Assembly: GCF_003073045.1 (NCBI RefSeq)
Contig: NC_037591.1
Span: 43,875,091-43,939,090, forward strand
Length of the DNA stretch: 64,000 bases
Direction: 5' to 3'
Origin: Pomacea canaliculata
Taxonomy: Eukaryota > Mollusca > Gastropoda > Architaenioglossa > Ampullariidae
Positions 1 to 13,900 of this stretch are shown piece after piece. Numbering within the stretch: position 1 is the stretch's first letter; every line of letters starts with the position of its first letter. The notes beneath the pieces were generated by a model. That model worked only from the letters and a program-made list of their open reading frames with translations. It was not told the DNA's origin and made no database searches. A program made the position numbers and the translations under genes.

Positions 1-1690
1 ACTTCGTTGTTTGGTGGCTTGGTGTCACACGTCTGTTTGTGACAGTAGAACATGTAATGTCACACTTAGTATACATGGACACTGTGAATAGTGTGATTGT
101 GTGCTTGCAGCTTGAACTATTACACGTGACAGCTGCGTCACACGTGTGTGTTAGTGACAGTGTCACATGTTTGTACACAAGGGCACTGTCAAAACTCTGT
201 GTGTGTGTGTGTGATTGTGTGTGTTTACAGCGTGTAAACGTGACAGCTGCGTCACACCATAGCAGTAAGAGAAAACATTCGTCTGTTGCCATGGTTTCCA
301 TTGGGTGATAAAGGTGTTACAAGTAGTAAAGTGACAAAGCAGTTGACTCACAAACAGCACCGCGGTTCACGTTTTAAAGGTGATTGAAATATTCCCTGGA
401 GACATGATGCAGAACGTCTATGCAGGATACCAATAGCAGGAACAGGATACCAATAGCACTGTGCAGGATACCAATAGCAAGAGACAGTATACTAAAGAAG
501 GATGCGGTATACGTATAGCAAGATGCAGGATACCACTGGCAGGACAGAGGAATGGTGAAGTAACACAGTGCATTACAACATTACAGTTACGCACTTTCCC
601 TTGAGGCCAAGCTTAGGTTGTGCTCTTTAACCTTTGGAGTCGGACGGTTTGCCGCGTGACCTTTCCTGACCCTGCGGTGGTGGAAGGTCAGAGGGAGCGC
701 GAGCAGTGTCGTCCCATCGTTGACGTAAGGTCGTGACCTGTCACCGCCACGTGAAGCTGACATCAAGGAAGCCGTGAGAACAGAGCTACAAGCCGCAGCC
801 TCCCGTCACTGACGGCATAAGGTCAGCAGGTTCACAGCCACAGTCAAAGGTCACAGACACCCGCCCTGGTGGTGGTGGTGGTGGTGGCAGGTGCTGCACT
901 TGTAGTACCGACATGCACCAGTAGCAACTACACGACCTCCCTCCCCCTTTACCTTTTGCTCCTCCCGCTGTGTGTGTGTGTGCGCACGTGTTCACCTGAC
1001 GTTATGCGTGCACATGAGTTGTTGTAGTGATGGCGGAGTTCTAGCTACTTGTTTGAGTACTACTAGTAGTACAGTCACGTGGTATAAACACCTTTAGTAG
1101 TGCCGCTACTACTACTTCATTGGCACCAGCACTACGTGATGGAGACCTTCATTGATACTCTACAAGTGCGTGATTAACGCCTTTATTAGTGCCAGCACTA
1201 CGTGATTAACTTGTTGTTGTGACTACTACTACTACGCGATTAACACCTTTATTAGTGCCAGCACTACGTGATTAACTTGTTGTGACTACTACTACTACGC
1301 GATTAACACCTTTATTAGTGCCAGCACTACGTGATTAACTTGTTGTTGTGACTACTACTACTACGCGATTAACACCTTTATTAGTGCCAGCACTACGTGA
1401 TTAACTTGTTGTTGTGACTACTACTACTACTCTGTGATTAACACCTTTATTGGTACTACTACTACTACGCGATTAACACCTTTATTAGTGCCAGCACTAC
1501 GTGATTAACTTCTTGTTGTTACTACTACTACTACGTGATTAACACCTTTATAAGTGCCACTGTTAGTACAAAGACAAGCGACACACTCTACAAGTATACA
1601 CGCCATTCACCGACAGTGACTACTAACAAACACTGACTGCTATACAGTAGTAGCCATTGTATTATCCACAGTAATCAAGCAATCCACAAG
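1..1690. repeat. Intergenic repeats including a 66-bp minisatellite
   Basis: Positions 80-260 hold two diverged copies of a module with GTGACAGCTGCGTCACA. Positions 418-540 hold GCAGGATACCAATAGCA copies. 866-890 is (GGT)n. 1170-1545 is a minisatellite of about 63-66 bp (TTTATTAGTGCCAGCACTAC with a (TAC)n spacer), about five copies. I see no gene. Confidence 0.7.
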
Positions 1691-1859
1691 AATTGTATTT
1701 ATTCTAGCAGTACAAAACAGAAGACACGTGACCACGCAATGACGTATGGCGCGTAGACGGGTGACATCAGCAGGACAACAAGGTCAGAGTGTAACATGGT
1801 GAAATTGGTTTGCAACTGACATTTAGGAGAGACAGAGACAAGGCGACACACTACCTGAC

Positions 1860-2195
1860 GATCAAGGTGTGTCATTACAGCACAGTGTGACGACAAACAC
1901 AGTGTGACGAGAATAGTATGACGACAACACAGTGTGACGAGAATAGTGATGACGACAGCACAGTGTGACGACAACACAGTGTGACGAGAATAGTGTGACG
2001 ACAACACAGTGTGACGACAACACAGTGTGACGACAACACAGTGTGACAAGAATAGTGTGAGGACAGCACAGTGTGACGACAACACAGTGTGACGAGAATA
2101 GTGTGACGACAACACAGTGTGACGACAACACAGTGTGACGAGAATAGTGTGACGACAGCACAGTGTGACGACAACACAGTGTGACGACTCTACGC
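1860..2195. repeat. 16-17 bp minisatellite
   Basis: Alternating units CAGTGTGACGACAACA and GAGAATAGTGTGACGA, about 20 copies. Confidence 0.9.
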
Positions 2196-2329
2196 TGGCT
2201 GCCATGTGAAGTAGAATCAGAAGGATGTCAGTAGTCGTGGACACCATAGCTACACTAGTTCTTTGTAGAGTTGTGAAGGCTTCACGGGGCTCTGAGATGT
2301 CAAAGCTAGAGTCCTAGCTGTAGACTAGT

Positions 2330-2930
2330 GTAGTGACTGTCGAGCACAAGGTATAGACAAGTGTAGTGGCTATAGTACAAGGTATAGACTAGTGTATGGG
2401 CTGTAGACTGCTAGCTGTAGACTAGTGTAGTGGCTATGTATAGACTAGTATAGTGGCTGTAGAGGACTAGCTGCAGACTAGTGTAGTAGCTGTAGAGTTC
2501 AAGGTATAGATCAGTGTAGTGGCTGTAGAATTCAAGGTATAGACCAGTGTAGTGGCTGTAGAGTTCAAGGTATAGACTAATGTAGTGGCTGTAGAGTACA
2601 AGGTGTAGAGTAGTGTAGTGGCTGTAGAGTTCAAGGTATAGACTAGTGTAGTGGCTGTAGAGTACAAGGTATAGACTAGTGTAGTGGCTATAGAGTACAA
2701 GGTGTAGACTAGTGTAGTGGCTGTAGAGTACAAGGTGTAGAGTAGTGTAGTGGCTGTAGAGTTCAAGGTATAGACTAGGGTAGTGGCTGTAGAGTACAAG
2801 GTATAGACTAGTGTAGTGGCTATAGAGTACAAGGTGTAGACCGGTATAGTAGCTGTAGAGTACAAGGTGTAGACCGGTATAGTAGCTGTAGAGTACAAGG
2901 TGTAGACTAGTGTAGTGGCTGTAGAGGACT
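2330..2930. repeat. 33-bp minisatellite
   Basis: Unit TAGTGTAGTGGCTGTAGAGT plus ACAAGGTATAGAC, about 17 copies. The minus strand reads as an 11-residue repeat by chance because 33 is divisible by three. Confidence 0.9.
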
Positions 2931-3439
2931 AGTACAGCTGACGGAGGACACTACTACACACTGTAGTGTAGGCCACTATGTGGGGCGTGAGAAGGGCGCA
3001 ACATGGTTTCCAGGATAAATTTACCCTAAGAACACATCACGTAGTGGACGTAACGACACCATGATGTGACTGTCAGCCTACGTTTATTGTTATAAGGGGA
3101 CACAAGCAGGACGTAAGGCAGATACTGTTGTCTCCCCTGTAGTCATTATCAGCACAAGGTAATGAATTATCCACACAACAGGTAAGTAGGAAAAGTCACG
3201 GCCTCAACGACGTTTGACAATCGGCAACATGGCGACACTTGGCAGCCAGTGACACACCACGTGACGTAGTCAGCCTGGCAGACCGCAGCTGAGAACGTTA
3301 GATGCCAGACACTGACAGTGATGATGACGGTGATGATGATGATGATATCAACGAATATATACTCGTAAGAAAGCGAGCCATTTGAGATGTCGTATAGTGA
3401 TAGTGTAGAGTACAGTGCGGGTACATCCTGACAGTTGTG

Positions 3440-3600
3440 TCACGTGACTATTTTGTGTGGTATGTTCACACACCTGTGAGTATTTGTATGGTGAGTATGC
3501 TAACACACCTGTGAGTATTTGCGTGATGAGTATTTTCACACACCTGTGAGTATTTTGTGTATGCTAACACACCTGTGAGTATTTGTATTCTCTCCGCACT
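3440..3600. repeat. 35-bp repeat with ACACCTGTGAGTATTTG
   Basis: About four imperfect copies. Confidence 0.75.
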
Positions 3601-3779
3601 CACCCACAAAGATATTTGAGTATTGTGACGGCGGCCAGTGCGTTGCTATGTGAGGGGTAGGCTGTGGGGTGAGCTGGTCTAGTGCTACTCGTGTCTCACT
3701 CAATTCTGTAATATCCGCACTGGTCTCCTAGCAACTGTAACTATGGTGATCACTATGTACTACCATCCATTTGTTTGTA

Positions 3780-4385
3780 GGCGTGTGACTGTAGTGTAGT
3801 CGTGTGACAGTGGTGTAGGAGTGTGACAGTAGTGTAGTCGTGTGACAGTGGTGTAGGAGTGTGACAGTAGTGTAGTCGTGTGACAGTGGTGCTGTAGATG
3901 TGTACAGTGTGACAGTGGTGTAGGCGTGTGACAGTGGTGTAGATGTGTACAGTGTGACAGTGGCGTAGGAGTGTGACAGTGGTGTAGGCGTGTGACAGTA
4001 GTGTAGGAGTGTGACAGTGGTGTAGATGTGTACAGTGTGACAGTGGCGTAGGAGTGTGACAGTGGTGTAGGCGTGTGACAGTAGTGTAGGAGTGTGACAG
4101 TGGTGTAGATGTGTACAGTGTGACAGTGGCGTAGGAGTGTGACAGTTGGTGTAGGCGTGTGACAGTAGTGTAGGAGTGTGACAGTGGTGTAGTCGTGTGG
4201 CAGTGGTGCTGTAGATGTGTACAGTGTGACAGTGGTGTAGGAGTGTGACAGTGGTGTAGATGTGTACAGTGTGACAGTGGCGTAGGAGTGTGACAGTGGT
4301 GTAGGCGTGTGACAGTGGTGTAGTCGTGTGGCAGTGGTGCTGTAGATGTGTACAGTGTGACAGTGGTGTAGGCGTGTGACAGCAC
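3780..4385. repeat. 17-18 bp minisatellite (GTGTGACAGTGGTGTAG)
   Basis: About 35 copies with higher-order structure: blocks containing TAGATGTGTACAGTGTGACAGT recur. Lies in the 3' flank or 3' UTR of the lectin gene. Confidence 0.9.
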
Positions 4386-4709
4386 TGTATGACAGTACAG
4401 GATGTGTGGCAGTGTCCATCAGGTTCACAATATTTATGCCAGTGTCAGTAGGTTCATCCTCTCAGGTCATGTCAGTGACGCGATTTATCACAAAAACTGA
4501 AGAACAACAACATTTCACATGACAGCGACTGTAACAGTGACATTGCACGTTACACTGACAGCAGCAACAACAACATCAACAAACACTGCCGCCACCTACA
4601 GTCACGACGATGAATGAGGATACAGACGATAACAAGAACATGTTCAACTGCATATACTAGATGATAACGATGATGATGATGTTGATGATGATGATATAGT
4701 CCTCTCTCA

Positions 4710-4948
4710 TCAGCAGTCCTCGCTGTCGGCGTGATTGAGGTGGACGCCGTTGGAGGCGAGCGCCACCTGGTCGTGCGTCTTGTCGTACAGCGCGTTGTCA
4801 AAGCCCGCGCTGGGCTCCTCCCGCTCCGCTGGCGGCTTGATGATGACGCGGCGATGACGGAGGACGTAGACGACGGTCCCCACGATGGCGATGAACGCCA
4901 GAAGACCGATGACGATGCCGGCGATCTCACCGCCACTCAGTGAGTTCT
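4710..4948 (-). CDS. Lectin receptor last exon: transmembrane helix and cytoplasmic tail
   Basis: The exon begins [18 protein letters not shown], continues as a helix of about 23 hydrophobic residues and ends with a basic stop-transfer cluster (LRHRR). A tail of about 47 residues follows, ending HADSEDC and TGA. The tail contains [10 protein letters not shown], which resembles the FENTLY endocytosis motif of the vertebrate mannose receptor. The exon joins CTLD L in phase 1 with no exon between. Confidence 0.9.
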
Positions 4949-7900
4949 CTGAGACATCAGACGACAGCGATGACGACCTCGCAACCGCAGGACATGTACA
5001 GTGTGTTTGTAGGTCTGCACAGTGTTCATAGGTCTGTAAGTCTGTTCGTAGGTCTGTACAGTGTTCATAGGTCTGTAAGTCTGTTCATAGGTCTGTACAG
5101 TGTGTTTGTAGGTCTGTACAGTGTGTTCATAGGTCTGTACAGTGTGTTTGTAGGTCTGTACAGTGTGTTCATAGGTCTGTACGTCTGTTCATAGGTCTGT
5201 ACAGTGTGTTTGTAGGTCTGTAAGTCTGTTCGTAGGTCTGTACAGTGTGTTCATAGGTCTGTACGTCTGTTCATAGGTCTGTACAGTGTGTTCATAGGTC
5301 TGTAAATCTGTTCGTAGGTCTGTACAGTGTGTTCGTAGGTCTGTAGCTACTGACCAAAGTCAGAAGGCGACAGTCATCACTTACTTGTCCTCCTAGTGGC
5401 GGGCGAGACTAAGGGGCGATAATTCGGCCAGCCCAGTCGGCGAGTGGAGGCTTGTGTCCCTGTAAGCAGGTAGCCTTCGTCATTCACACATCGAATGTAA
5501 ACAAACACGTAAACAAGTTAGTTCAATAGTCTGACGACCGTCTGTAAACTCTTCCTGTCACCATGACAACAACACGTGACCTCAGGATGTTTGGTTAGTG
5601 TGCAGCCAGACAGTGGAGTCCCTCGCTGTCCGTACCCGCTGCTATGACACGTTTGATTACTAGCAATGCTAATGCTATGCTAAGCTGCTATAACACGTTT
5701 GATTACTAGCAATGCTAATCACTGGCTATGCTGCTAATAACACGTTTAATTACTAGCAATGCTAATCACTGGCTATGCTGCTAATAACACGTTTAATTAC
5801 TAGCAATGCTAATCACTGGCTATGCTACTAATAACACGTTTAATTACTAGCAATGCTAATCACTGGCTATGCTACTAATGACACGTTTAATTACTAGCAA
5901 TGCTAATCACTGGCTATGCTACTAATGACACGTTTAATTACTAGCAATGCTAATGCTATGCTAAGCTGCTATGACAAGTTTAATTACTAGCAATGCTAAT
6001 GCTATGCTACTAATGACACGTTTAATTACTAGCAATGCTAATCACTGGCTATGCTACTAATGACACGTTTAATTACTAGCAATGCTAATCACTGGCTATG
6101 CTACTAATGACACGTTTAATTACTAGCAATGCTAATGCTATGCTAAGCTACTAATGACAAGTTTAATTACTAGCAATTCTAATCACTTGAATAGGAGTAG
6201 CCTTATAAGTTGTGATTAGCAATTGCTGAATGAAACCCAGACCCATCCATCCACCCATCCACCCATCCACCCCGCAAACAGAAGGGTTAGTGAAAGGTGC
6301 GAGCACTAGTCACCTGTCTTACCTGTCGTTGTTTTACTTGTCACACTTTCCGCTGTCGTTGTTTGGGATGGTGTGGTAGTCGTTGTACTTGTCGGAAACA
6401 CTACAATCAAGGAAGACAGACGACAGTGAAGATAAATGTTTGTATAAAGTGTATAAAGTACATCATCTGTTGTACAGGTTAACCCTCACCATCTCAGTGG
6501 CGTCGGAACCAAAACAGATAATACGAGGACACGAATACCTGTCTGCCCCTCACCTGCCCAGTGCTTGAAATGTGATTCTTCACAGTACAACAAATGTGGA
6601 AAGGACGAGAGGAAGAGAGGAAGAGAGGAAGAGAGGAAGAGAGGAAGAGAGGAAGAGAGATAGCTGACAAACCTTTATGTACACGGGTAGCAGAATAAGA
6701 ACAAGTTTTGTTTGTTTACATCCATCCATGCACAGGAAGGAAATGAATCACTACTAAAGACAAAGACATCAAAGACGACAGGTTCTGTTGGCAGACAAAC
6801 GTGGAATGTAAGTCACGTGATGATAAAGTTTATATTTGTGAATATCACACACATCGTGTCATTACCATAACCGGGTTAGTCGAGCATCGTCCTCGTCTTC
6901 TGTCATTTGCCAGACGCTAACGGTGTGTAGGAGGGTCTGTGTGGGAGGGTCTGTGTGGGAGGGTCTGTGTGGGAGGGTCTGTGTAGTGTCCACAGCTTGC
7001 TGTCACCTGTACACACCTGGCGAGGCGCTTGCTTGTAGCTATGAGTGTGTTGGAGCGACTGTACGGGTACTTGTGTCTGTGATGACCGTGTGTAGGTGTG
7101 TGTGTGTGTGCTACCCGTCTTACTGCCAGTGTGTGCGAGTGCATGCGTGACTCCTACAGTGTCATGTGTGTCATGTACAGTGACTCATACAGTGTCACAT
7201 ACAGTGACTCCTACAGTGTCACGTGTGTCACGTACAGTAACTCATACAGTGTCATGTGTGTCATGTACAGTGACTCCTACAGTGTCACGTGTGTCACGTA
7301 CAGTAACTCCTACAGTGTCACGTGTGTCACGTGTAGCGTTGTAATGACAAACAAGTACACATTGAGTTTTGTAAATCGATGCAGATATTTGCATAACAGC
7401 GCCCTCTGTAGAGTTGTCAGCAGACGAGCGAAAAACACAAAATACATTTACTGTCAAAGGGAGACAACTTAATGTTGACGAGAGTTTCTTACCATTTAAT
7501 CTCCTTAGGCAACCTGCACGTCACCTGTCACGTGTCACTCACCCTTAGGGGCCTTGCACACGAATCCCTGGCTGATGCCCATACACGGCATGTCGTTGAA
7601 CTTGCCGACGCTGATTAAAACCTCGGCGCAGTCCTCGTTGTCGTTCTCGTTGTTGGGCTCGCCCGTGTTCCAGGGGAGGTAATTGGTGGGCGAGCCGTCC
7701 GACCAGCGGAAACCACCTGAACAAACATGGCGACAGGCGTGAAATGACACACACACACATACAGATACACACACACATAGATACACAACACAATCACACA
7801 CAGACACACACACACATACACACACAGATACACACAAAGACATATCAAGACAGACACACATATATAACACACATGCACACACCTACACTCACACTTACAA

Positions 7901-10900
7901 ACACACTCACACATATTCCAGGTGTGACTAGCAACCTGTTTGTCTATTTTAAGAGAAGTGTCTAAGAATCACAAAGACACAGAAAGGTCAAAGTGCAGCT
8001 GCAGGGAGGTCGGTGACTGAGGGTCATGTACAGAGAACAGAGGCAATGCACAACATCCGGGCTACAGTACAGACACAGGGCGACACAGAGACAGCGAGAC
8101 AGAGACGGAAGGTCGGGTAGTGACCTTGTAGCGTGCGCTCCAGTCCGATCCACACTTTGGTGACGCCAGAGGAGGGGAGGCGCCAGTTGTAGCGGGGGGT
8201 GGTCACTGCCAGGGTCACCAGACTCTGGACAAAGCTGAGCTCGTCAGCGGAGTGCAGACTCAGCAGCTCCATCCCCAGCTTCCTGTGGCAGGTGACAAAC
8301 AACATCAACATGAGGTCAACAATGGACACAAACACTGGGTGAAGGTGACAAACACTAGTACAGGCTGTGGGAGTGTCATTACTGACAGTGACACACGAGT
8401 GTCATTACGTACAGTGACACACGAGTGTCATTACTGACAGTGACACACGAGTGTCATTACTGACAGTGACACACGAGTATCATTACTAATTACAATCAAG
8501 GCTATTTATAAATTATTATCAGCAACACAACGCATGCGTGCTGTTATTGACAGTGACACTGTTATTATCTACATCACAAAACCTATCGATTTACTCGCTT
8601 TCTCCAAAAGTACAGTAGAGAGAGCACTAATGACAACAGGAAGAGAGAAAGAATAAATGAAGTAAAGAATAGTTGGAAGGAGGAAAGAAGGTGAGCGATG
8701 GCTGACGTGGACCTGCAGATGTAGTTGGCCTCGGGCCACGACTGGGTGTTGCTGGGGGCGGCGTAGTAGCAGTAGTCGCCGTTGGGGGCCCAGGAGGGGC
8801 TAGCACAGTAGCCAGGGGGCGCTGGAGTCGTTGTAGGTGGTGCAGCTGTACACACACACACGAACAAGTCGAGTCAGTCGTCGTCGTGCTTACCAACCTG
8901 ACTCTGTTACCATAGCAACCTGACACTGACTCTGTTGTCATAGCAACCTGACACTGACTCTGTTGTCACAGCAACCTGACACTGACTCTGTTGTCACAGC
9001 AACCTGACACTGACTCTGTTGTCATAGCAACCTCACACTAAGCAGCGCTCACAACACGGTGTCCACTGTCACCTTCACTGCAAACATTCTCATGCCCAGC
9101 ATCGCCATCACAAGCTTGGCACCAGCTGTGTAGCTCTTCACTGTCACCACTGACACCCAGCAACACGGACACAGTCCCTTCACTGACACACATTACCAAG
9201 CGACCTGTGTAGTCACAACACGCGACCCACGCACTCACGTGACACACACACAGATGGGAGCAAGACGTGGTGAGTACATTCACACATGTGTCAGAGACAC
9301 AGCTCATCTAAATATTCACAAGGTAAACCCCACCTGTGACCTGTGTTGCTACGTCACTGACGGTAAACCCCACCTGTGACCTGTGTTGCCACGTCACTGA
9401 CGGTAAACCCCACCTGTGACCTGTGTTGCTACGTCACTAACGGTAAACCCCACCTGTGACCTGTGTTGCTACGTCACTAACGGTAAACCCCACCTGTGAC
9501 CTGTGTTGCCACGTCACTAACGGTAAACCCCACCTGTGGAGATTTTGCAGGTGAAGGGGCGGAGGTCGTTGCAGTCGGTGTCGTTCCACTTGCCGTCAGC
9601 CATCGCCACACACGCCGCCGACTTGGTGATGTCAGGCTCGCCTTGACCCCACTGGGTGAAGGTCACTGGCCACTGGTCCACCCAGCTGTAGCTTCCTGTC
9701 GTCTGCAACATTTCCTTCCCTCTGACATCAGACCGCCTGACCATGTGATCAATTCTGTCATTTGGTTTAGATGTAATTTTACTACTACTACCACTACTAC
9801 TACCACTACCACTACTACTACCACTACCACTAGTAACGTCCACACACAGTCGTGAGGTGAGTGCGAGCGAGCAGAGAAAGGAGTAGAGTGACTCACTTGA
9901 CAAAGCAAGCTGTAGTGGCTCATGTCACAACCTGCACTAACTAACAGACAACTCAGGTTAGGATGTAGTCCCTCAGGTCAGACCACCGCCCCGCTGCCGC
10001 TTACATTTCCTACAGTGTCGGCGCATGAGCGGATATGACGTCACACTAACTTACTCTTGCCTGTTGGTGACGTCACTCACCTCATTGTACGTTAGGCCAA
10101 TCCAGGACGCGCTGACGACGACGTCGATGTAAAGGAAAATGTCGACTGACGCCAGCTCGTGGATGTCGCGGATGGATACAAGATGGCCGTTATCCAGCAC
10201 GCACGTGGCTTCAGCTTCAGCCATGTTTTTGGGCATCCTGTAGTTGCCATAGCAACTGTCTCGGTAGTGATAATAGTTGCCCTTGCATCCACCAATGACA
10301 GGTGACTCCATGGAGTAGGAGGGATCTAAGGGAGAAAACTCTTGAGTTTAAATGAATGACAGGTAGCTTCAAGTCACGTGACGGCTATGGCAAAGATGCT
10401 CGCGAGCTTAGCTGTCAATGACATGTCACCGTGTACACTGACAAGAGTTAGCAGTGAAGTCAGTCTTTAGTCTTACACTTTAGCTTACACTTCCTGTCGG
10501 CAATCAAACACGTCAGCAATGTTTTACAACAACAACGACTTGTCCACCACGGCTGACACTACAGTAAACATTGTGCAGCCAAGTATTTGAACAAACAAGC
10601 GACATCGCTCTGTCATGTCGTCTCCTTGTCATAGTCACACACTCTCACAGCTACGTCTTCAGGAGAAACGCCAGCCTCTTCCTTTGTGTATTGCCTCTAC
10701 AGAGTGGAACACGTCACGTGACACTGCGGACACGTCACCACTTGACAGTGGGACCTTCACCGCCTGCAAATGATGACTACAACACTGGTTGTCACATCAC
10801 ACATCACATGGGACATCATCCACGTCACACCACACCTTCACATTGCACATCGTCTGCACGTCACGTCACACCATCACACTGCACCACATTCTCCCGTGAC

Positions 10901-13900
10901 ATTTCTGCCCACAGTCCAAGTTGCATGTGACAATCATGTGACAGCCATGTGACAATCATGTCAGAAACACGAGTTGCGGGACCTTACCTCGTGTCGTCTG
11001 ACAGACGTAACCGTGCTTCTCCACACAGCTGACGTCATCCCACTGGCCGAAGATGTCCAGCTGCACTCTCATGACGACACAGTCCTCCTGCACACATTAG
11101 CCACACACGTCACGTGTTCTGACTGACACTCGCTGCTCTACACTCACTGCTCTACACTCACTGCTCTACACTTACTACTCTAGAAATACTCTACACTCAC
11201 CACTCTACACTCACTGCTCTACACTCACTACTCTAGAAATACTCTACACTCACCACTCTACACTCACTGCTCTACACTCACTACTCTCACTTCTCTAGAA
11301 ATACTCTACACTCACTACTCTACACTCACTACACTCACTACTCTAGAAATACTCTACACTCACTGCTCTACACTCACTGCTCTATACATACTCTACACTC
11401 ATTGCTCTATACTCACTACTCTACACTCACTACACTCACTACTCTAGAAATACTCTACACTCACTACACTCACTACTCTACACTCACTGCTGTACACATA
11501 CTCTACACTCACTGCTCTACACTCACTACACTCACTTCTCTAGAACTACTCTACACTCACTACTCTACACTCACTGCTCTACACATACTCTACAGTCACT
11601 ACTCTACCCACGCTGGGGCACGTGGTACTCACGGAGGAGCCTCCGAGCAGACGCCATCGCTCGCTGGGTTGGTTGGGCGCCCAGTTGGTGAGGACGACCT
11701 CCTCGTTGGTCTGCCACACGAAGTGCGCGTTGGTCTGCCTGTCGTTGAGTCCGATGTACACGTCAGTCGTCACGTTCTCCAGCAGTGACATCACCAGCAC
11801 TACACACACACAGAATCGCGAGCTGGTGAGTGACACATCAGTGACTGGCGAGTGATGTGACAGTGTCAGTGGCCGTCACTTGTGAACCACTCACCTAGCT
11901 CCTGGTGGCTGGTGATGCTGGCGATGTCGGCGGGTCTGGCCAGCACCATGGACCGGCATGCATTGCGCGCCGCCTCCCACCCCAGCGCCGCTGTGCTGTT
12001 GACGTAGAAACACTTGTTGTCTGCACAGCAACACCAGCAACAGTTATCTCCATGGCAACGCACGCTGCGCTCGTCATCCAACATCTACTGCTGTCAATGT
12101 CATCAATAAAATATAGTGCTGACAGTGTGTGTAAGGAACATCTAGTGTCGACAGAGTCATTAAGGAACATCTAGTGCTGACAGTGTGTTTAATCAATGAA
12201 CATCTAGTGCTGTCAGTGTGTGTAAGGAACATCTAGTGCTGACAGTGTGTGTAAGGAACATCTAGTGCTGACAGTGTGTTTAATCAATGAACATCTAGTG
12301 CTGACAGTGTGTAAGGAACATCTAGTGCTGACAGTGTGTGTAAGGAACATCTAGTGCTGACAGTGTGTAAGGAACATCTAGTGCTGACAGTGTGTGTAAG
12401 GAACATCTAGTGCTGACAGCGGGACTAGTGTTAAGAAGGTAACTCGTGCGGTCCTTTACCGAGTCCAGAGAAGCCGGGTGGGCAGCCACCCTGAATGCGG
12501 GGCGTGGGTACGGGGTTGAGGGGCGTGGCTGTGCCATTGCTCCGCTCGCAGATGAAACCGAATTCGTCATTACAGTTGTCGTCATTCCAGAGACCTGTGA
12601 CACGACATGACATGTCTGTATAGAGTGTATATCTGTAGTGTATAACTCACATAGTACATATCTATAGTTCACACAGTACATTATATTGTATAGTTCACAC
12701 AGAACTTATCTACAGTATATAGTTCACATAGTGTATAGTTCGCACGGTACATATCTACAGTGTATAGTTCACACAGAACTTATCTACAGTGTATAGTTCA
12801 CACAGAACATATCTACAGTGTATAGTTCACACAGAACTTATCTACAGTGTATAGTTCACACAAAACTTATCTACAGTGTATAGTTCACATAGTGTATAGT
12901 TCACACAGTACATATAGTTCACATAGTGTATAGTTCACACAGTACATATGTATAGTGTATAGTTCACACAGTACATATAGTTCACATAGTGTATAGTTCA
13001 CACAGTACATATGTATAGTGTATAGTTCACACAGTACATATAGTTCACATAGTGTATAGTTCACACAGTACATATGTATAGTGTATAGTTCACACAGTAC
13101 ATATGTTCACATAGTGTCATAGTTCATCACAAGTACATATCTATAGTGTATAGTTCACACACAAACATCGCCTGTAGCTCAGATACAAATGGAGGTCAGT
13201 CAAGTGCTCATGAGGTGAGTTTTATTACAGATGACGTCACCATGCAGTGTGTTGTCGGAGCGTTACCGTGCCTGACCTTGACACACAGTGACACTTTGAT
13301 ACGCATTCGACCTTCTGACTCACATTCACACACTCTCACCTGCTCCGCTCTCGTATTGACACAGTTTACCTGACACTGACACTAGCCTGGTCCCTTGTAC
13401 TGATACACGCTTGTCACCCTGACACATATCTGACCTGACACTGACACTGACCTGATCCGCCCCTCGTATTGATGCAGATATTGTCACGCTGACATGACTG
13501 ACACTGACACTGGACATTACACAGGTAACGCCCCACTGACACTAATCTGACACTGACCTGACACTGACAGTGGACATTACATCAGTAACGTTCCACTGAC
13601 ACATATCTGACCTGACACTGACACTTGACAGTGGACATTACACAGGTAACGTTCACTGACACATACTGACCTGACACTGACACTGACATGGACATTGACA
13701 CAGGTAACGCCCCACTGACACTAATCTGACACTGACCTGACACTGACAGTGGGCATTACACAGGTAACGTTCCACTGACACTTATCTGACCTGACACTGA
13801 CACTGACCTGACCGGGCCCTGGTGTTGACACACATCTCGCCACCATTGCCGTCGTTTGGTTCGCCGTCTGCCCAGGACTGGAAGACCACAGGTGACCCGT

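Larger units (their letters stand above)
1698..3088 (-). promoter_or_regulatory. Candidate poly(A) signals downstream of the lectin gene
   Basis: On the minus strand AATAAA occurs at 3088-3083 and 1703-1698. These are the first matches I noticed after the stop codon at 4710 and would imply a 3' UTR of 1.6 kb or more that includes minisatellites. A nearer variant hexamer may be the real one. Confidence 0.25.

Noticed and set aside
5640..6185. Regularly spaced 47-bp repeats that superficially resemble a CRISPR array
   Set aside because: Units are tandem without unique spacers and the genome is eukaryotic.
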